Part shown: positions 46,857 to 58,311 of the stretch, one piece after another
Numbering within the stretch: the stretch's first letter is position 1
Layout of the letters: every line of letters begins with the position of its first letter
Source: Globodera rostochiensis
Lineage: Eukaryota > Nematoda > Chromadorea > Rhabditida > Heteroderidae
Direction of reading: 5' to 3'
Assembly (NCBI GenBank): GCA_018350325.1
Contig: JAEVLN010000005.1
Span: 124,001 to 188,000 of the forward strand
Length of the DNA: 64,000 nucleotides
Position numbers and translations under genes: made by a program
The notes under the pieces: generated by a model
Databases searched by the model: none
The model's input: the letters and a program-made list of their open reading frames with translations, nothing else
What the model was told of the DNA's origin: nothing

Positions 46857-48280
46857 ATCTAATCAATTTAATTTTTGCTCTTTCCCCTTATATTTTAAAA
46901 ATTAATAAAATTCATTTTAGCCACCAAATTGAAAAATTGTCATAATAAAGATAAAAACCCAATTAAAAAAAACCATTACATATGATAAAAATTCTATAAC
47001 AATCATAATCTTAAATTAAATATAAACACATTTTTTCAATTTATAAACAGTTAGAAATTTAATTTGAAATCGTGAAAAAAAATCGCACAGGCACGCAAAC
47101 AACGATAGAAGTGATATGAGGCCAAAAAGTTTAGTTATTACGTTTTAATATTTCCATAAATACATTATTTATAAAAGCCTAAATTTATTTTATTTTTAAT
47201 ATGCAATTTTATTGTGTTTAAATTTTTGATAATTCACTTGTATGCGTTCTTAAACGCACTTTAATATGCTAGTTATAGTTAATAGGCAAATCAAAAGATC
47301 TACGATTTCTCTTAAAATTTATATTGATATTCCTTTATTTCGTAATTCTATATTTCAATATTTTACGTGATTCCTTTATTTATTTTTACTGTATTATAGT
47401 TAACATTAAATATATTCATTACCACAATTGTATTCATAGTGCAATAAATTTTTAACAAAATTAAGCTTTATTAAGGTTCTAATAAATTATTAAAAAGTTA
47501 ATGATCATTAATTTATATAATTAATATTACTTGTTGATGATACACCTCGACAGAGTTCTCGTCTTTAATATGTCCACATTTTATCGTGTAAATATGCTTT
47601 ATATTTATGTTTACTATTTACATTTATAACATTTAACATACAGCTTATCAATTCGCATTCTTAAAACCGTAATAGCTATATGAACTCATTTTATTTCTGA
47701 GTAAAGCATTAGATAATTTTATTCCAAAAAAATTGTTGTTTTTATCGTGATTTATTGATCGATAATCAAATGTAATTGCCGTTTATTCTATCAATTTAAT
47801 TATTAAAATCAATTTTAAAATAATAAGTTTGAATCAATTATTGAGTTTCTTTCCATTAGTTTATAAAATCCATTTAAAAAAATGTTAACTATTTTATTTC
47901 TTATTTATTAATAGATAAGATTGAAATACGAATGATTTTGCATTTGCTACTAAATAGTCTGAAAATTTAAATAATTTTGCTTTAATATTTCGTTATATTA
48001 GCTATTATAATTCTGCGTTGATTATTTATTTGTGTTTTTTTTGTATGCAATAAAAATTTCATTTTTAAAATAATATTCATTTTGGAAGATTTTGCGTTTT
48101 TAATTAAATACAATCGATTAATAACAGATCGAATGGTTATAATACATATAACTTCCTTGGACGAATTAAATAGTCGAATAAAAAGATATTGCGTTTAAAC
48201 CGTTTTAATATCTTGTGTATTTGTAATTGTATTTAATCATTTTTAAAGGTTATTTTGCTTTAATTAATTGTTTAAGTAAA
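46857..48280. other. AT-rich stretch, nothing firm
   Basis: Only a short possible exon near 47086-47140 (HANNDRSDMRPKSLVITF after a CGCACAG acceptor). The rest is A/T background. Confidence 0.5.
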
Positions 48281-48511
48281 TTAAACATAGACCAATTTTG
48301 CCATGGTGTGATTCGCCGTTGTAGAGTCGGTAGGCTTTGATGCGTAGATCAATTTTGCGATGGTGTGGTTCGCTGTTGTAGAGTCGGTAGGCTTCGATAC
48401 GTAAGACTTTGAGTCGTTAGGCTTTTGGAGGCGTACTTTATTTTTATTGTTAAAATGAATTGTTAGTTTATTCAATATCTTAGAAAAATTATACAAATCT
48501 GATTCACTCAT
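48281..48511 (-). CDS. Small repeat-containing protein, 76 aa
   Basis: An ATG-initiated frame beginning MSESDLYNFSKILNKLTIHF. The C-terminal half holds two tandem 19-residue repeats (SKPTDSTTANHTIAKLIYA and SKPTDSTTANHTMAKLVYV), preceded by a degenerate partial copy (QKPNDSKSYV). Between the two 57-bp copies about four of the eight base differences I count are silent third-position changes and one is a conservative Ile/Val exchange, a pattern expected of a translated sequence. Alternatively it is a last exon starting at 48435 after AATAAAG. Polar, Thr/Ser-rich, no signal peptide or known domain. Confidence 0.6.
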   Translation of the reverse strand: MSESDLYNFSKILNKLTIHFNNKNKVRLQKPNDSKSYVSKPTDSTTANHTIAKLIYASKPTDSTTANHTMAKLVYV

Positions 48512-48662
48512 TAAACATTATAATTAAATTAAATATTTATTTATTTAAAAATATTTATCAATGCGGAAATTGATTTGCCTATAAATTAACTTATTTTAAT
48601 GTTTTTTAGTTAAATTATTTTGTAAGTAAAAATAATATACTAGTTTTTAAAATTATTTTATT

Positions 48663-48809
48663 ATGCTTCTGATGAAATCTATTATGATCGTCAAAATGGC
48701 TAATATTACACGTTGGTTCTTGCCAATACCAATTGCAGACCGAAGGATTGTTACCTTGGATCGTATTATTAGAATATTAACACAGAGAAAACCCCCATCT
48801 TTGTCCTAG
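48663..48809 (+). CDS. Small basic ORF, 48 aa
   Basis: An ATG-initiated frame: MLLMKSIMIVKMANITRWFL, then PIPIADRRIVTLDRIIRILT and a short tail ending in TAG. The first part is hydrophobic with lysines, the rest basic. It might be a first exon or a small peptide gene. An internal GCAG could also serve as an acceptor for a different frame, so confidence is moderate. Confidence 0.35.
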   Translation: MLLMKSIMIVKMANITRWFLPIPIADRRIVTLDRIIRILTQRKPPSLS

Positions 48810-49226
48810 CGACCACAATAATAGATTATATGTTTAATATTTATTATAACCTACGTATTTACAAACACAATGTTGTGCTTAATTTAGAAAGACGTAATTT
48901 TAGTTTATGTAATATTATAAATTAATTTCGTTAATTAATATGTCATAAATTTCTTCTATTTATACCATGCATTTATTATTTTATTTGAATTATTTGTTAT
49001 TTGATCAATTTTCAGTTTAAGGCTTTTATATTAAAAAAGCAAAAACAAAGCAACCACATTGATTAACAAAACTAATATTAAAATAAGCATTTTTGTTCAA
49101 ATTAACATCATATGCAGTTAATGTAACAAATATCCGTGAAAAATAAGAATTATATCCTATTAAACGAATGATGATTCAATTCGCTAGGAGTATCAAAACC
49201 CTTTCTGAAGGAAACGCTTCGACACG

Positions 49227-50234
49227 TGAACAACTAAGACTTAACATTGTAAAAAATGTCTTATTACAAATTTACGTTGTTTTATTGGCACAAAATATAA
49301 AAGTTAGTTGTTTGTATGGAATTAATAACGATCATAAATGTTAATAATTAAAAGATTTTAATTTAATCTTATCTAAAAGAAAGTGCTAAAGCTACAACCA
49401 AAATCATGACATTGCCAAAAACCAAAAGATTGGGAAATAGATAAATTTCTTTCTTAAATGACCCTATATCTTACCTACAAGGAAGGTAAATAACTCGGTG
49501 TAATTTTACATGAGATAACGAGAATCCATACCTAAACTACTTTTTCCCCAAAACTTTTACGGATATTATATTATGGAACCACTCCACAATTTTTTTTATT
49601 CGACTTAAAGTTTAAAATTAAAATAAAAAACAACAAAAATGAAATAAATAATGAAAGAAATATTAATAACCTAAATGAGGAAAATTGGCAATGGAAAAAA
49701 TGTATGAAGGAATAAGACATATCAACATGGGATACAACAAAGTATCTTAAGATAGCGAAGGACCTGTTCAACAAAAAAACAATCCACAATGAAAAACCAG
49801 AAATTCAGATGGATAAACCATGTTTGCCTTCAATTTACATTTTAAAAAAATTAAGCTCTTGCTCTAAATTTATTAAGAAAAAAATGTTAAATTAAAATAT
49901 ATAAAAATAATCACGATAATAATTCCCATGTTTAAAATAACTACCTAAAGTGAAAGTTGTAATTTAAAAAATATTAATTTTAAATGTTATCTTAATCAAT
50001 GTTAAAATAATATTTTAATTTATCAGAGTACCTGTCCCTTGATTTTTTTTAAATTAATGCGAATTTTCGATTCTAAACAAAAATTCGAAAGCCAAACGAA
50101 CCCTAACCAAATTAATATTTTTGTCTCTTTATTTTTTAAGTTTGTAAATAATTTAAGGGGTTTTAATTATTTTTGTTCTCAATTTAAAGACAGCCGACGT
50201 GTTTAATCTACCCAATTCTTTTCAGCTTTTTATT
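49227..50234. repeat. Dispersed repeat, copy B
   Basis: Second copy of the repeat at 11018-11644, same orientation. It carries about 350 extra bases between roughly 49345 and 49700 and a smaller extra piece near 50075-50115; elsewhere the match is long and close. Extra bases here could be insertions, or deletions in copy A. Confidence 0.75.
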
Positions 50235-51317
50235 ACAAGTTTTTTGATTTAGAAAACGTTTATTATTTCAGACCAACTTTAAGATGATTTGATTTAGTAT
50301 CTAATTAATAAAACAAACAATAATGTTTAATTTAATTTCATAGAATTAAAATAGCAAATTTATTTTATCAGTACGTTAATAAAACGTGCACGTACTGTTT
50401 TTTAGTATCTAATTTTTTGAAATTTGTTAGTATTTGCATAAACAAATAATGTTTTTGATTTATAAAACTATGGTATCATAATTTGAACGGTTAGCTGTGG
50501 TTTCTGTAAAAAAGAAACCGTGTGATCACGTGTACTTATTTTTTGAGCGATAGGAACATATCCTGGCTCTTATTAGCTCTTACTTGGGGTTTTGTTTAAA
50601 TTATTAATTAATCTTCTGGCATCTTAGGTGGAATACTATATTAAAATGTTAGCAGCGCTTGATGTTTACAATTAAACTCCTCTATCTTTTAGTTGTTTAT
50701 TTGTATTGGTTTATTCAATTATTTTGCATAAACAGATAACGCTTTTGATTATTTGGAACTTTCAAATTGCATATTTTTTTAAGAAATCTTTAATTATAAA
50801 ATGGAAGTCTTTTTTTCTTGTATTAATTAGTATGCAGTTTTATTAATTTCAAATAAATGATTGATCAGTGTGAACTTGATCCTTAAGACATATTTATATT
50901 TATCCGCATATAACTTAACTGGATAAGGTAAGAGAAAACTCCCCAACGAATCCCTTAGATGATGTTCCATGAAGCCTGATAGCGTCCAACATTTTTTTGT
51001 TTGATTAACTTAACGTTTATTGGTTTGTTAGACCAAAAAATAATTTATTGAATTACTAAATTATTAAATAACAATTTTTAAGTGAACGAAAAGTATTGAA
51101 ATTCAATGCTTCTCTAAGCTAAACATTTCAACTGCAATAGAAATGCCCTGTTTTATTTCTTGCTATTTACTCAAATGGGTATTCAATAAACTTTAACACT
51201 TTGTTATTGCGGTTATTGAAAAAAAATTATAAATTTATTTGACAAATGTATGCTGCATCTTTATTAGCTTTTTTATAATAACATTTTTAAATTATAGTAA
51301 TTTTTTTGCCGTTGCAG

Positions 51318-51355
51318 TTTTACACGGTTTTTCTGCCGTTGATTACGCCCGCGAG
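51318..51355 (+). CDS. Candidate short internal exon
   Basis: A strong acceptor (T tract, CCGTTGCAG) and a GTGTTA donor bound 38 bases reading LHGFSAVDYARE. A second possible 18-base exon (IIKIAQ) with a CAG/GTGTTA donor lies near 51491-51508. The open frame continues to 51463 if unspliced. Confidence 0.4.
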
Positions 51356-52209
51356 GTGTTAATATCTATAAAAAATTGTTTATTATATCTCGAACTAATT
51401 GATTTTGAATTTATGCCCGCATGCAGACATTTTAGTAAGCATAATTATATGGTTTTACGCTAATAAGGTTTTGATATAATGATTTTAAGATTATTAAAAT
51501 CGCCCAGGTGTTATTATATGTTTATTTTACCGCTTTGTGTTAGCTTGACTTTGTATTTGAAAATAAATTGTTGTATAATTTCTCGCAATAATTACCAAAT
51601 ATAAATTCTTGATAATGAATACGCATTTAGAAATTAAATTTAGATTTCAAATTTATATTTGCATGTTGAGGAACCAAAGCGATTAATTGCGTTAGCTCTC
51701 TTTTAGCAGCCGTTTTAAATTTATAAGTTACTAATTTATATGATCAAATTAAAAAAGAAAGAAAAAATTCAAAAAGATAATTAATATAAAGAAAAGGTTT
51801 ATTGATACTAATACCTTTTTATTATGAAATTTTTTATTGCTATTTGCATAATATCAAAATATTTTATTTATTTTATGTTTATTTTAATTATTACATAGAT
51901 TTTAATGTTAAAAAGTTGGAAATTGCATTTTTATTTTGTTTATCTTTTAGGCAATTTATATTTTTTTATTAGCTTTTTCATTAAAAAAAAATAACACGAT
52001 GTACACATCGGTGTCAGGTTCCAATATTCATGCAACTTTTAATTTTTTTTTGTTTCTTTTATATTTTATATAACATTTTATTTTACTTTTTTGTTTAACT
52101 AAAACAACGTTTTTTATGAATGTCTTATTATTTATGTTTTCCTTTTTTAATACTTATTCATTAAATAGTTTAATAATTCTATGCCTTTTTTTTTTTAATT
52201 TGGTCGCAG

Positions 52210-52382
52210 TTTACGTAATCTGTAATATTTTTTCCACGCCGATTGCACGTTGCCAACGTCAGACGTGCTGTTGGGGCTTACGAGTTTTTTGTCCAATTAA
52301 AATTTTAATAATTGACACACAAAATAATATTTTGCTCTCAAAAAATTATCGTACGTTTACCACTAAAATGCTTAGTCGCTGA
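52210..52382 (+). CDS. Candidate terminal exon, 56 codons
   Basis: A T-rich tract and GGTCGCAG precede a frame beginning YVICNIFSTPIARCQRQTCC and ending TTKMLSR with TGA at 52380. On minus, the GC-rich part (about 52216-52276) is an alternative exon reading PNSTSDVGNVQSAWKKYYRL with a GTAAAC donor. I cannot decide between strands; the plus frame is longer, the minus peptide is more typical. Confidence 0.4.
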
Positions 52383-53837
52383 ATATAGTGACGCTTAATT
52401 AAATTTCATATTCATTTCATATGCATTTACTCATTTTTTGAATTTATTGTTGTTGTTCTTTTCTTTGTTTTGCATAATTGCTTTAGTTTTTAATTTATGT
52501 GCAAAAATATTTTAAAAAAAGTTTATACAATTGCTACTTTTATTTATCTAATTGGTTTTGTTCATCTCAGCTGCGGTCGTGGTTGACTTTTTTCTGTAAC
52601 CAAATATATTAAAAAGCAATATTTAATAACAAAAATATTTTACCAACTTCCAAACTAACTTTAAAACAGCAAATCAAAAATATATTAAAAAAGCGGATAT
52701 AATAATTATGCAAAAAAATATTTTGTCAATTATTGGCAATTTTTATACTTACCTAATAAGCCATTTAAAGGGGAAAAGACATGTTAAAATAATTTATGCG
52801 TAAATATCGAAAGTCAAAACAAAAAACAGAAACAGAAAATAATAAAACTAACTTTGTTAGCTGCGCTTATTTCTTTTTGGCAAATAATTTATTCAAAAGT
52901 TTTTCAAAAAGATGCGTTAAATTAGGGGCATTACCTGATCGGATTCCTGTTAGGAAATCTTCATTTTTCACTTCTCCAAGATAGAAAAAAACACCTCATA
53001 ATGGGTATTAATTGCCTTTTTATAATGCCTCAAAAGATTTTTTACCAAATCTCAAAATTTGTAATAAAAAAACGGATGGATAAATTATTCAAATAATAAA
53101 AACTGCAGTCAATGATTATTATCCATGATATATAAAAATGCTAATAATTATTTTGGAAGAAGTTTTATACAACTAATTTTTTGCAAAACTTTAATCAGCA
53201 ATGATAAATTATCAGCAGTGTTTTCCTGTCAGTAATTAAATTTCTGATGACGTAATGAAGAGTATTTTTATGAAAGCTAATATCGCTGAATCATTAGTTT
53301 AATCCCAAACCAATTCTTTTTTTTTTTACTGGTGCAGTTACTATTCGTTAGTATTAAAATATCAAAAATCTTAAAGTAAAACAATTATTACAAAACTATT
53401 TGAACTTACTATGCAACAATTGTTAAAAAATAACATTTAATTTTTTAGAACTTATTTAAAAATTTACATTCGTCGAGTATTGAACAATCTGATTTTTATA
53501 AACAAAACAAATGCTTATTACCGATAGTAACAAATCAATTACATTCAAAATAAATAAGTAATAAATAACATGATTGAAAATGTAAAGAGTAAATTAAATT
53601 TTGATTACATGTTTGTGTTGGCTTTAATTATAATGCATTCTAATGAAATAATTCTGGGTAATTTAATATGTAAATTAAAAATGATTCGAGGTTTAAATTT
53701 TTTTTCGTCAGTATTTGTATTACAGTACATTCATATATAGAAGAGAAACAGTTCGTAACAAGGATGTATAATAATGTAAACGACGACTTTTATTAAATAT
53801 GTTTGTTTAGTCAGTAAAACTTTGCTTATTGGTTGTT

Positions 53838-53891
53838 TCAAATTAGTTTATTGTCGTTTATAACGCCCACGCCGTCGGGCACAAACTCCGG
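53838..53891 (-). CDS. Candidate terminal exon
   Basis: On minus, an AAAGGCAG acceptor, then PEFVPDGVGVINDNKLI and TGA; about 41% RNY codons. The plus strand is also open (VVYNAHAVGHKLRLPLNIL) after a weaker acceptor. Function unknown. Confidence 0.4.
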   Translation of the reverse strand, partial: PEFVPDGVGVINDNKLI

Positions 53892-54035
53892 CTGCCTTTG
53901 AATATATTATAATAATTTAATAATCACTCAAAATTGTTATATTAAGCATTATTAATTGTTTTAGAAATTTCTTTTTTTATTAAATTGCTCTATTCGATAC
54001 AAAATTATCAGAGCAGCCTGGTGCCCACTTTTCTA

Positions 54036-54209
54036 TTAAAAACTAGAAATGAAATAGAATTTATAGTTTGCTATTTTAATAGTAAAAACATCCGCGACAT
54101 ATTTCGTGTGTCCTAGGTTAAAAAATACAAAATAAACATTAAATAATTTAACTGCTGACGTTATATTATAAAAATGGGCATGGTATGGTGCAAGCGATGA
54201 CTGAGCAAG
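54036..54209 (-). CDS. Candidate terminal exon, 57 codons
   Basis: On minus, a TTTTCCTGCAG acceptor precedes LAQSSLAPYHAHFYNITSAV, a hydrophobic stretch, then GHTKYVADVFTIKIANYK and a short tail to TAA. The frame also extends upstream of the acceptor to an ATG at 54266. A possible membrane segment lies in the middle. Function unknown. Confidence 0.4.
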   Translation of the reverse strand, partial: LAQSSLAPYHAHFYNITSAVKLFNVYFVFFNLGHTKYVADVFTIKIANYKFYFISSF

Positions 54210-54836
54210 CTGCAGGAAAATTATGTAAAGGAATCTAAATCTGAAATTTTTTAAATTCTGAATCAATTTAACAATAAATTTTTTAAAAACTATAATCTAA
54301 AAATAAAGCCATAATGAAATAAAACCAGAGCCTATTTCATTATTTATAAATTTAAAATATTAATACAAAATAAATAATATTCAATAAATTAAAACCTAAG
54401 ATTTCTTCAATAATTACTAATGCCAATTAAAATAAACAACTTAAGCTATAGTTTATTATTATATTACTAAACACAAATTGTATTTATTCATTATTTTAAA
54501 GAAATAATATTTTTTATTATTTCAAAATAAATAGCAGTTGTTGTATATTATTAATTGGGCATGCGTAAATTAAATTTTTTTTATTATCAAAATAATGTAA
54601 AGTTTTGGTTTTAAAAATCTTTACATTAGGAGAAGGGCATTGAGACAACTTAATCATTATTTGTTAAATTTTTTGTCTAATCAATTTAATTTTCAATTAT
54701 TTATGTGATTTTTTGAGAAAACGGCAATTATTTTGACCAGTATTTTACTATTTTTTATTAAACTATATTGCATAAGAATAATTTAAAAGGAATAAAATTT
54801 ATTATTAATTAGTTTACTGCGCCCCTAGATTAGTAG

Positions 54837-54969
54837 TTTTTTATTCCGTTCGGCTGATGTTTGTGGTGTATGTTACGTAATGGGAGTTGGTGCTAGAAGT
54901 TCCGATTGTAGTTCAACCAAAGAAATGCCCGAAAACGGCGATTGGGCCTGCAGCGCCTGGACGAGCGAG
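54837..54969 (+). CDS. Cysteine-containing candidate exon
   Basis: A GATTAGTAG acceptor, one base, then 44 codons to a GTTGGG donor; unspliced, the frame ends in TGA at 54982. It reads FLFRSADVCGVCYVMGVGAR and later KEMPENGDWACSAWTSE. RNY codons are about 41%, among the highest here. CxxC followed by a GDWxC string recalls PHD-type zinc fingers, but the middle His and final Cys ligands are not seen, so this is only a resemblance. The minus strand also has a 35-codon ATG-started frame here, with lower RNY. Confidence 0.5.
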
Positions 54970-55975
54970 GTTGGGTGCATTTGATTGATTGATTAAATAT
55001 TTTATGATAAATTGATTGAATTTTCATTTGAATTTATTTTATGATAATAATTTTAAACATTTATGAAATTTTTTTAACAAATTAATTATGTGTCGTTATT
55101 AGTTTTACAAATATAATGCTTCTTGATATTTTTATTATATATTTTCTTTTAAATCTTATGCTTAGATAAGATCTTTTTTTGGGGTTCCAAAGGAATATAT
55201 AGTGACGTGTCTTGTGATCACTTTACAAAACATCACTCAGTCCAGTTATATTTTTTACCTTGTAAAATAATATTGTAAAAAATAATTTGATGTTTAAGCG
55301 TATTCGTATGTCTATTTTTGTAAAGCTTAATAATGCCAAAATTGCTTACATTAAGATATATATTAATTATTACCAATTTCTTTTCCAAATTTTTAATCAA
55401 ACTTTTATTTTTACTATTAAACCAAGTTCATTCAAATTTTAGTTGTATTATATATTTTTTATGAATTATTGCACATTATGTTTACCGGGAAAACATTGCA
55501 AAAAATCCAATTTTTGGCTTCTATTGGACATTCATTTTTTCCGTAATTAAATTTATATAAATTTATACAAATATAAAATTTTATCAAAGTTTATTGATTT
55601 TATTAAGTTAATTATAATAAAAGTATAAATAACGATAATTACAATTCCTCGTAATTTCGAAATTTGAATCAATTAAAAATTTAATATTTTACGACTCATC
55701 CATTGCTTTTTAGATTTATTTAGTGACTGCAATTTTATCGTTTATTTTAAAGAAAAATTATGAAAAGCAATTTGGATTAGATATTGTTTTTACCTAATAT
55801 TAGAGATTCTGATTAGCAGCAATATGACTCGTAATTGAACTGCTTTTTTTGATGTTGGTTATGATTTAATAATAATTGTAATTATTATTTTATGAAACCT
55901 CGTCAATCAGTTTTGATTCATTTCCAATTGTGTTTGATTTTCAATAGCATAAGGAGTCTGTAAAAATTAGAGTCC

Positions 55976-56124
55976 GGACCCAAAACCCAAAACCAAAAAA
56001 TTTTTGGGTTGTTTTGTACAAAAAATTAGACTAAAAGTTTTTTGGTTTTTGGGTTTTGGGTCAACTTGGGGTAAAACCCAAAAAAACCAAAACCCAAAAG
56101 TTTTTTGGTTTTGTTTGTTTGGTC
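55976..56124. mobile_element. Palindromic word-repeat element (ACCCAAAACC)
   Basis: GGACCCAAAACCCAAAACC at the left is reverse-complemented at 56036-56071 (TTTTTGGGTTTTGGGTC), and the words recur again to TTTGGTCC at about 56124. The left end TAGAGTCCGGACCC resembles the inward right end TAGAGACCGG of the 41.5-kb word-repeat element. Probably a small non-autonomous element; no clear target duplication. Confidence 0.5.
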
Positions 56125-56208
56125 CAAGCCCATTTTTGTACAAAATTTTTGGTCGTCTTCCAGTAATAAAAATTTCTTAATATATTTTTAATAATTCTTA
56201 ATTAAAAT

Positions 56209-56278
56209 TTACGCAAAAAAAGTGATCTTCTTGATCTTCGACTCGTCATTGTCATCATCATTCTTTTTTTTTGAGATT
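56209..56278 (-). CDS. Candidate terminal exon, acidic/basic tail
   Basis: On minus, a GTAAAGCAG acceptor, one base, then ISKKKNDDDNDESKIKKITF, FA and TAA. Over half the codons in the acidic part are RNY. Charged tails like this are common at protein ends. It could also reflect a GAT-rich simple sequence. Confidence 0.4.
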
Positions 56279-56367
56279 CTGCTTTACATTTAGGGAGGGT
56301 GGGAAATTTTTGAAATTTTGTCTCAATTTTGTTAAAGAAATTTCATCAATATTTTAGCAAATTTCAG

Positions 56368-56428
56368 GGGAAAAACTGGTTTACGTAAGAGTGGAGGAGA
56401 AATTTTTACAAAAATTGGCAAAACTTAA
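56368..56428 (+). CDS. Candidate terminal exon
   Basis: A CAAATTTCAG acceptor, one base, then GKTGLRKSGGEIFTKIGKT and TAA. An internal GTAAGA donor would instead make a 17-base exon. Function unknown. Confidence 0.35.
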
Positions 56429-56611
56429 ATTGCCAAATAGTCATTTAAGGCCTGAGACGCAAAAATTAACTTCAGTAATAATTTGTATTTATTTTTAATA
56501 TTAAAGGAGATAAATAAAGTCTAATTCCGCAGGGTGGCCCATTATATGCATTATTAATATAAATTTATTTAAAATAATTTTCAATGTTCTGGTAATTAAA
56601 TTCATTTAAAG

Positions 56612-56728
56612 TGGATGTTAAATCATCCCACTCCCGGAGGCCACAAAAAGTCTACTATAAACGAAGGAAACAGAATAAATGCCAAAGCAATCTTCCAAAT
56701 TTATAACAAATCAAAAGAGGGTTTCTAA
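56612..56728 (+). CDS. Candidate exon or small ORF, 38 codons
   Basis: Starts after TTTAAAG (or at ATG 56615) and reads MLNHPTPGGHKKSTINEGNR, then INAKAIFQIYNKSKEGF to TAA. Polar, evenly composed and clearly more GC-rich at its start than the flanks. RNY codons about 30%. Either a last exon or a small protein; no family recognised. Confidence 0.5.
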   Translation, partial: WMLNHPTPGGHKKSTINEGNRINAKAIFQIYNKSKEGF

Positions 56729-57149
56729 AGATATAATCAAGAAAGTAAAAATCAACTATTAAAATCGAATAAAATCATTCAAGCCTTCGACATGACATAA
56801 ATAGGCGATAAAATAATCATGGTAAAAAATTGCAAAACAAAAGTCAAAAAAAAATCAACAAAAAGATTAAATAAAACATATTTTCTTATTTTATTTTTAA
56901 ATATGAAGTTAAAACCCCTTTGATTAATTCGTGCGCAGGAGAGCGGCTTTAATTTCACGTTCAAATTTTTGCCAACGCAACAGATCTGCGAAAGATGAAA
57001 GATTAAGTTTTTAAACTGTTAAATAATATATAAGCAATATAAAATTTGCAACTTATTAGGATAATTCTGGATTTAATTCGCCTTATATTAATAAAATGTT
57101 ACTTTTATTTATTAATTTGCCCCCCTAAATTCTATAAGGTACCGACCAG

Positions 57150-57181
57150 AGAATTTCGTTCTTGACTTAAATTTTGTCGCA
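57150..57181 (+). CDS. Candidate short internal exon
   Basis: An ACCGACCAG acceptor and GTAAAA donor bound 32 bases reading NFVLDLNFVA in the open frame; half the codons are RNY. Short, so uncertain. Confidence 0.35.
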
Positions 57182-57440
57182 GTAAAAAATAAAACGCCAA
57201 TGATTCATTTGGATATGTTAAAATAATTGGTATTTGATGTAATCAATTGTTTTTTACTTTTATTAATTATTTAATCTTTTTTAATCTCGCAAAAATAAAG
57301 ACAGTAGCATAGCACTTGATTGGAATATTATAAAATCTTTTTAGTTTGGATAAAAATTCTTTGAAACGATTGAAATAAAAAACAGGACAAAACTACAAAA
57401 AAATTTATTCAAAAAAAGTAAAATCGGCCACGTCATAAAT

Positions 57441-57502
57441 CCAGAACCGTTCGGAACCGGAACCGCGGAACCGTCCGAAAAATGGAGCCGGGAAAACACT
57501 GG
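57441..57502. mobile_element. Word-repeat fragment (GGAACCGG), hAT-like ends
   Basis: AACCGTTCGG, GGAACCGGAACCG and CGGAACCG recur within 60 bp. The inward right end CAGTGTTTTCCCGGC fits a hAT terminus; the left end CAGAACCGTTCGG is a partial match. No target duplication seen, so probably truncated. Confidence 0.4.
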
Positions 57503-58200
57503 CACAACACACAGCATCTTCAGTTACTGATCATTATCCAACTAAAGCAATGACTTTTTGATTTTCTCGTCCCATTTGTTCATTTTAGCATAAATTATTG
57601 AGCAGATATCGGAAAAAAAAATTAAGAGAGTCATTAAAATTTTAATAATTTTTTGGCACAATAACTTTAATATTGGTTTTAATTTAAATCTATTTTTATT
57701 GAATGATTTTATAAGTAATCTAATTATAATGAATTAGCTTTAAATATATAAAAATATCTTTTTAAAAATGCTTTAAAATTGTTTATTGAAATTTTGCAAT
57801 TTCAGAATTTTTGTTTGACACGTCGCATGCCCAGAACCCTCATATGATATTTCTAGCACAGTGTTCCTGAATTTTTATTTTGTTTAATATTTGTTTTCTC
57901 TTGATTTGTGATTCTGATTCTATCATATAAGTACGATTTTATTTAAAGAAATAAATGTTGACTATGTATCATATTTTTTATTCAATAATTTATTGTGTCT
58001 TGAAATTGTATTTTATTAATAATACATTTATTGAATTTAATTAACCATTACTGTATAGTAAGATTCATAAAACATTGTACCTTTTTTCATTTAATAGTTG
58101 TATTATTTTGTAGTATTCTGAAGATTTTTGTTTATATCTAAGTTTAAATAAATGTTTGTTTTAAAATTTAGATTTTATATTTATTTTACGTTCGATGTAG

Positions 58201-58311
58201 CATCTTTTAATATTTTTGTCTGATAATTTAATCAAGATGCCTAGAGTGAAGCCAGGAATAGTAGCCCGCCTTTATACAAAGAATTTCTTTGTTGAAGATT
58301 TAATTTATTGA
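58201..58311 (+). CDS. Candidate terminal exon or small ORF
   Basis: A TTCGATGTAG acceptor leads into HLLIFLSDNLIK, then MPRVKPGIVARLYTKNFFVE and DLIY with TGA at 58309. The internal ATG at 58237 follows CAAG and could start a 24-residue peptide. GC content rises over the MPRVKP part only. Function unknown. Confidence 0.45.
   Translation, partial: HLLIFLSDNLIKMPRVKPGIVARLYTKNFFVEDLIY

Noticed and set aside
52935..52984. Plus terminal exon ALPDRIPVRKSSFFTSPR, or a 12-base minus micro-exon
   Set aside because: Both possible but too short and mutually exclusive; left uncalled.
56936..56999. Plus exon ESGFNFTFKFLPTQQICER versus minus exon LLRWQKFEREIKAALLRTN
   Set aside because: Both have good acceptors and a stop; equal support on opposite strands, so neither is called.
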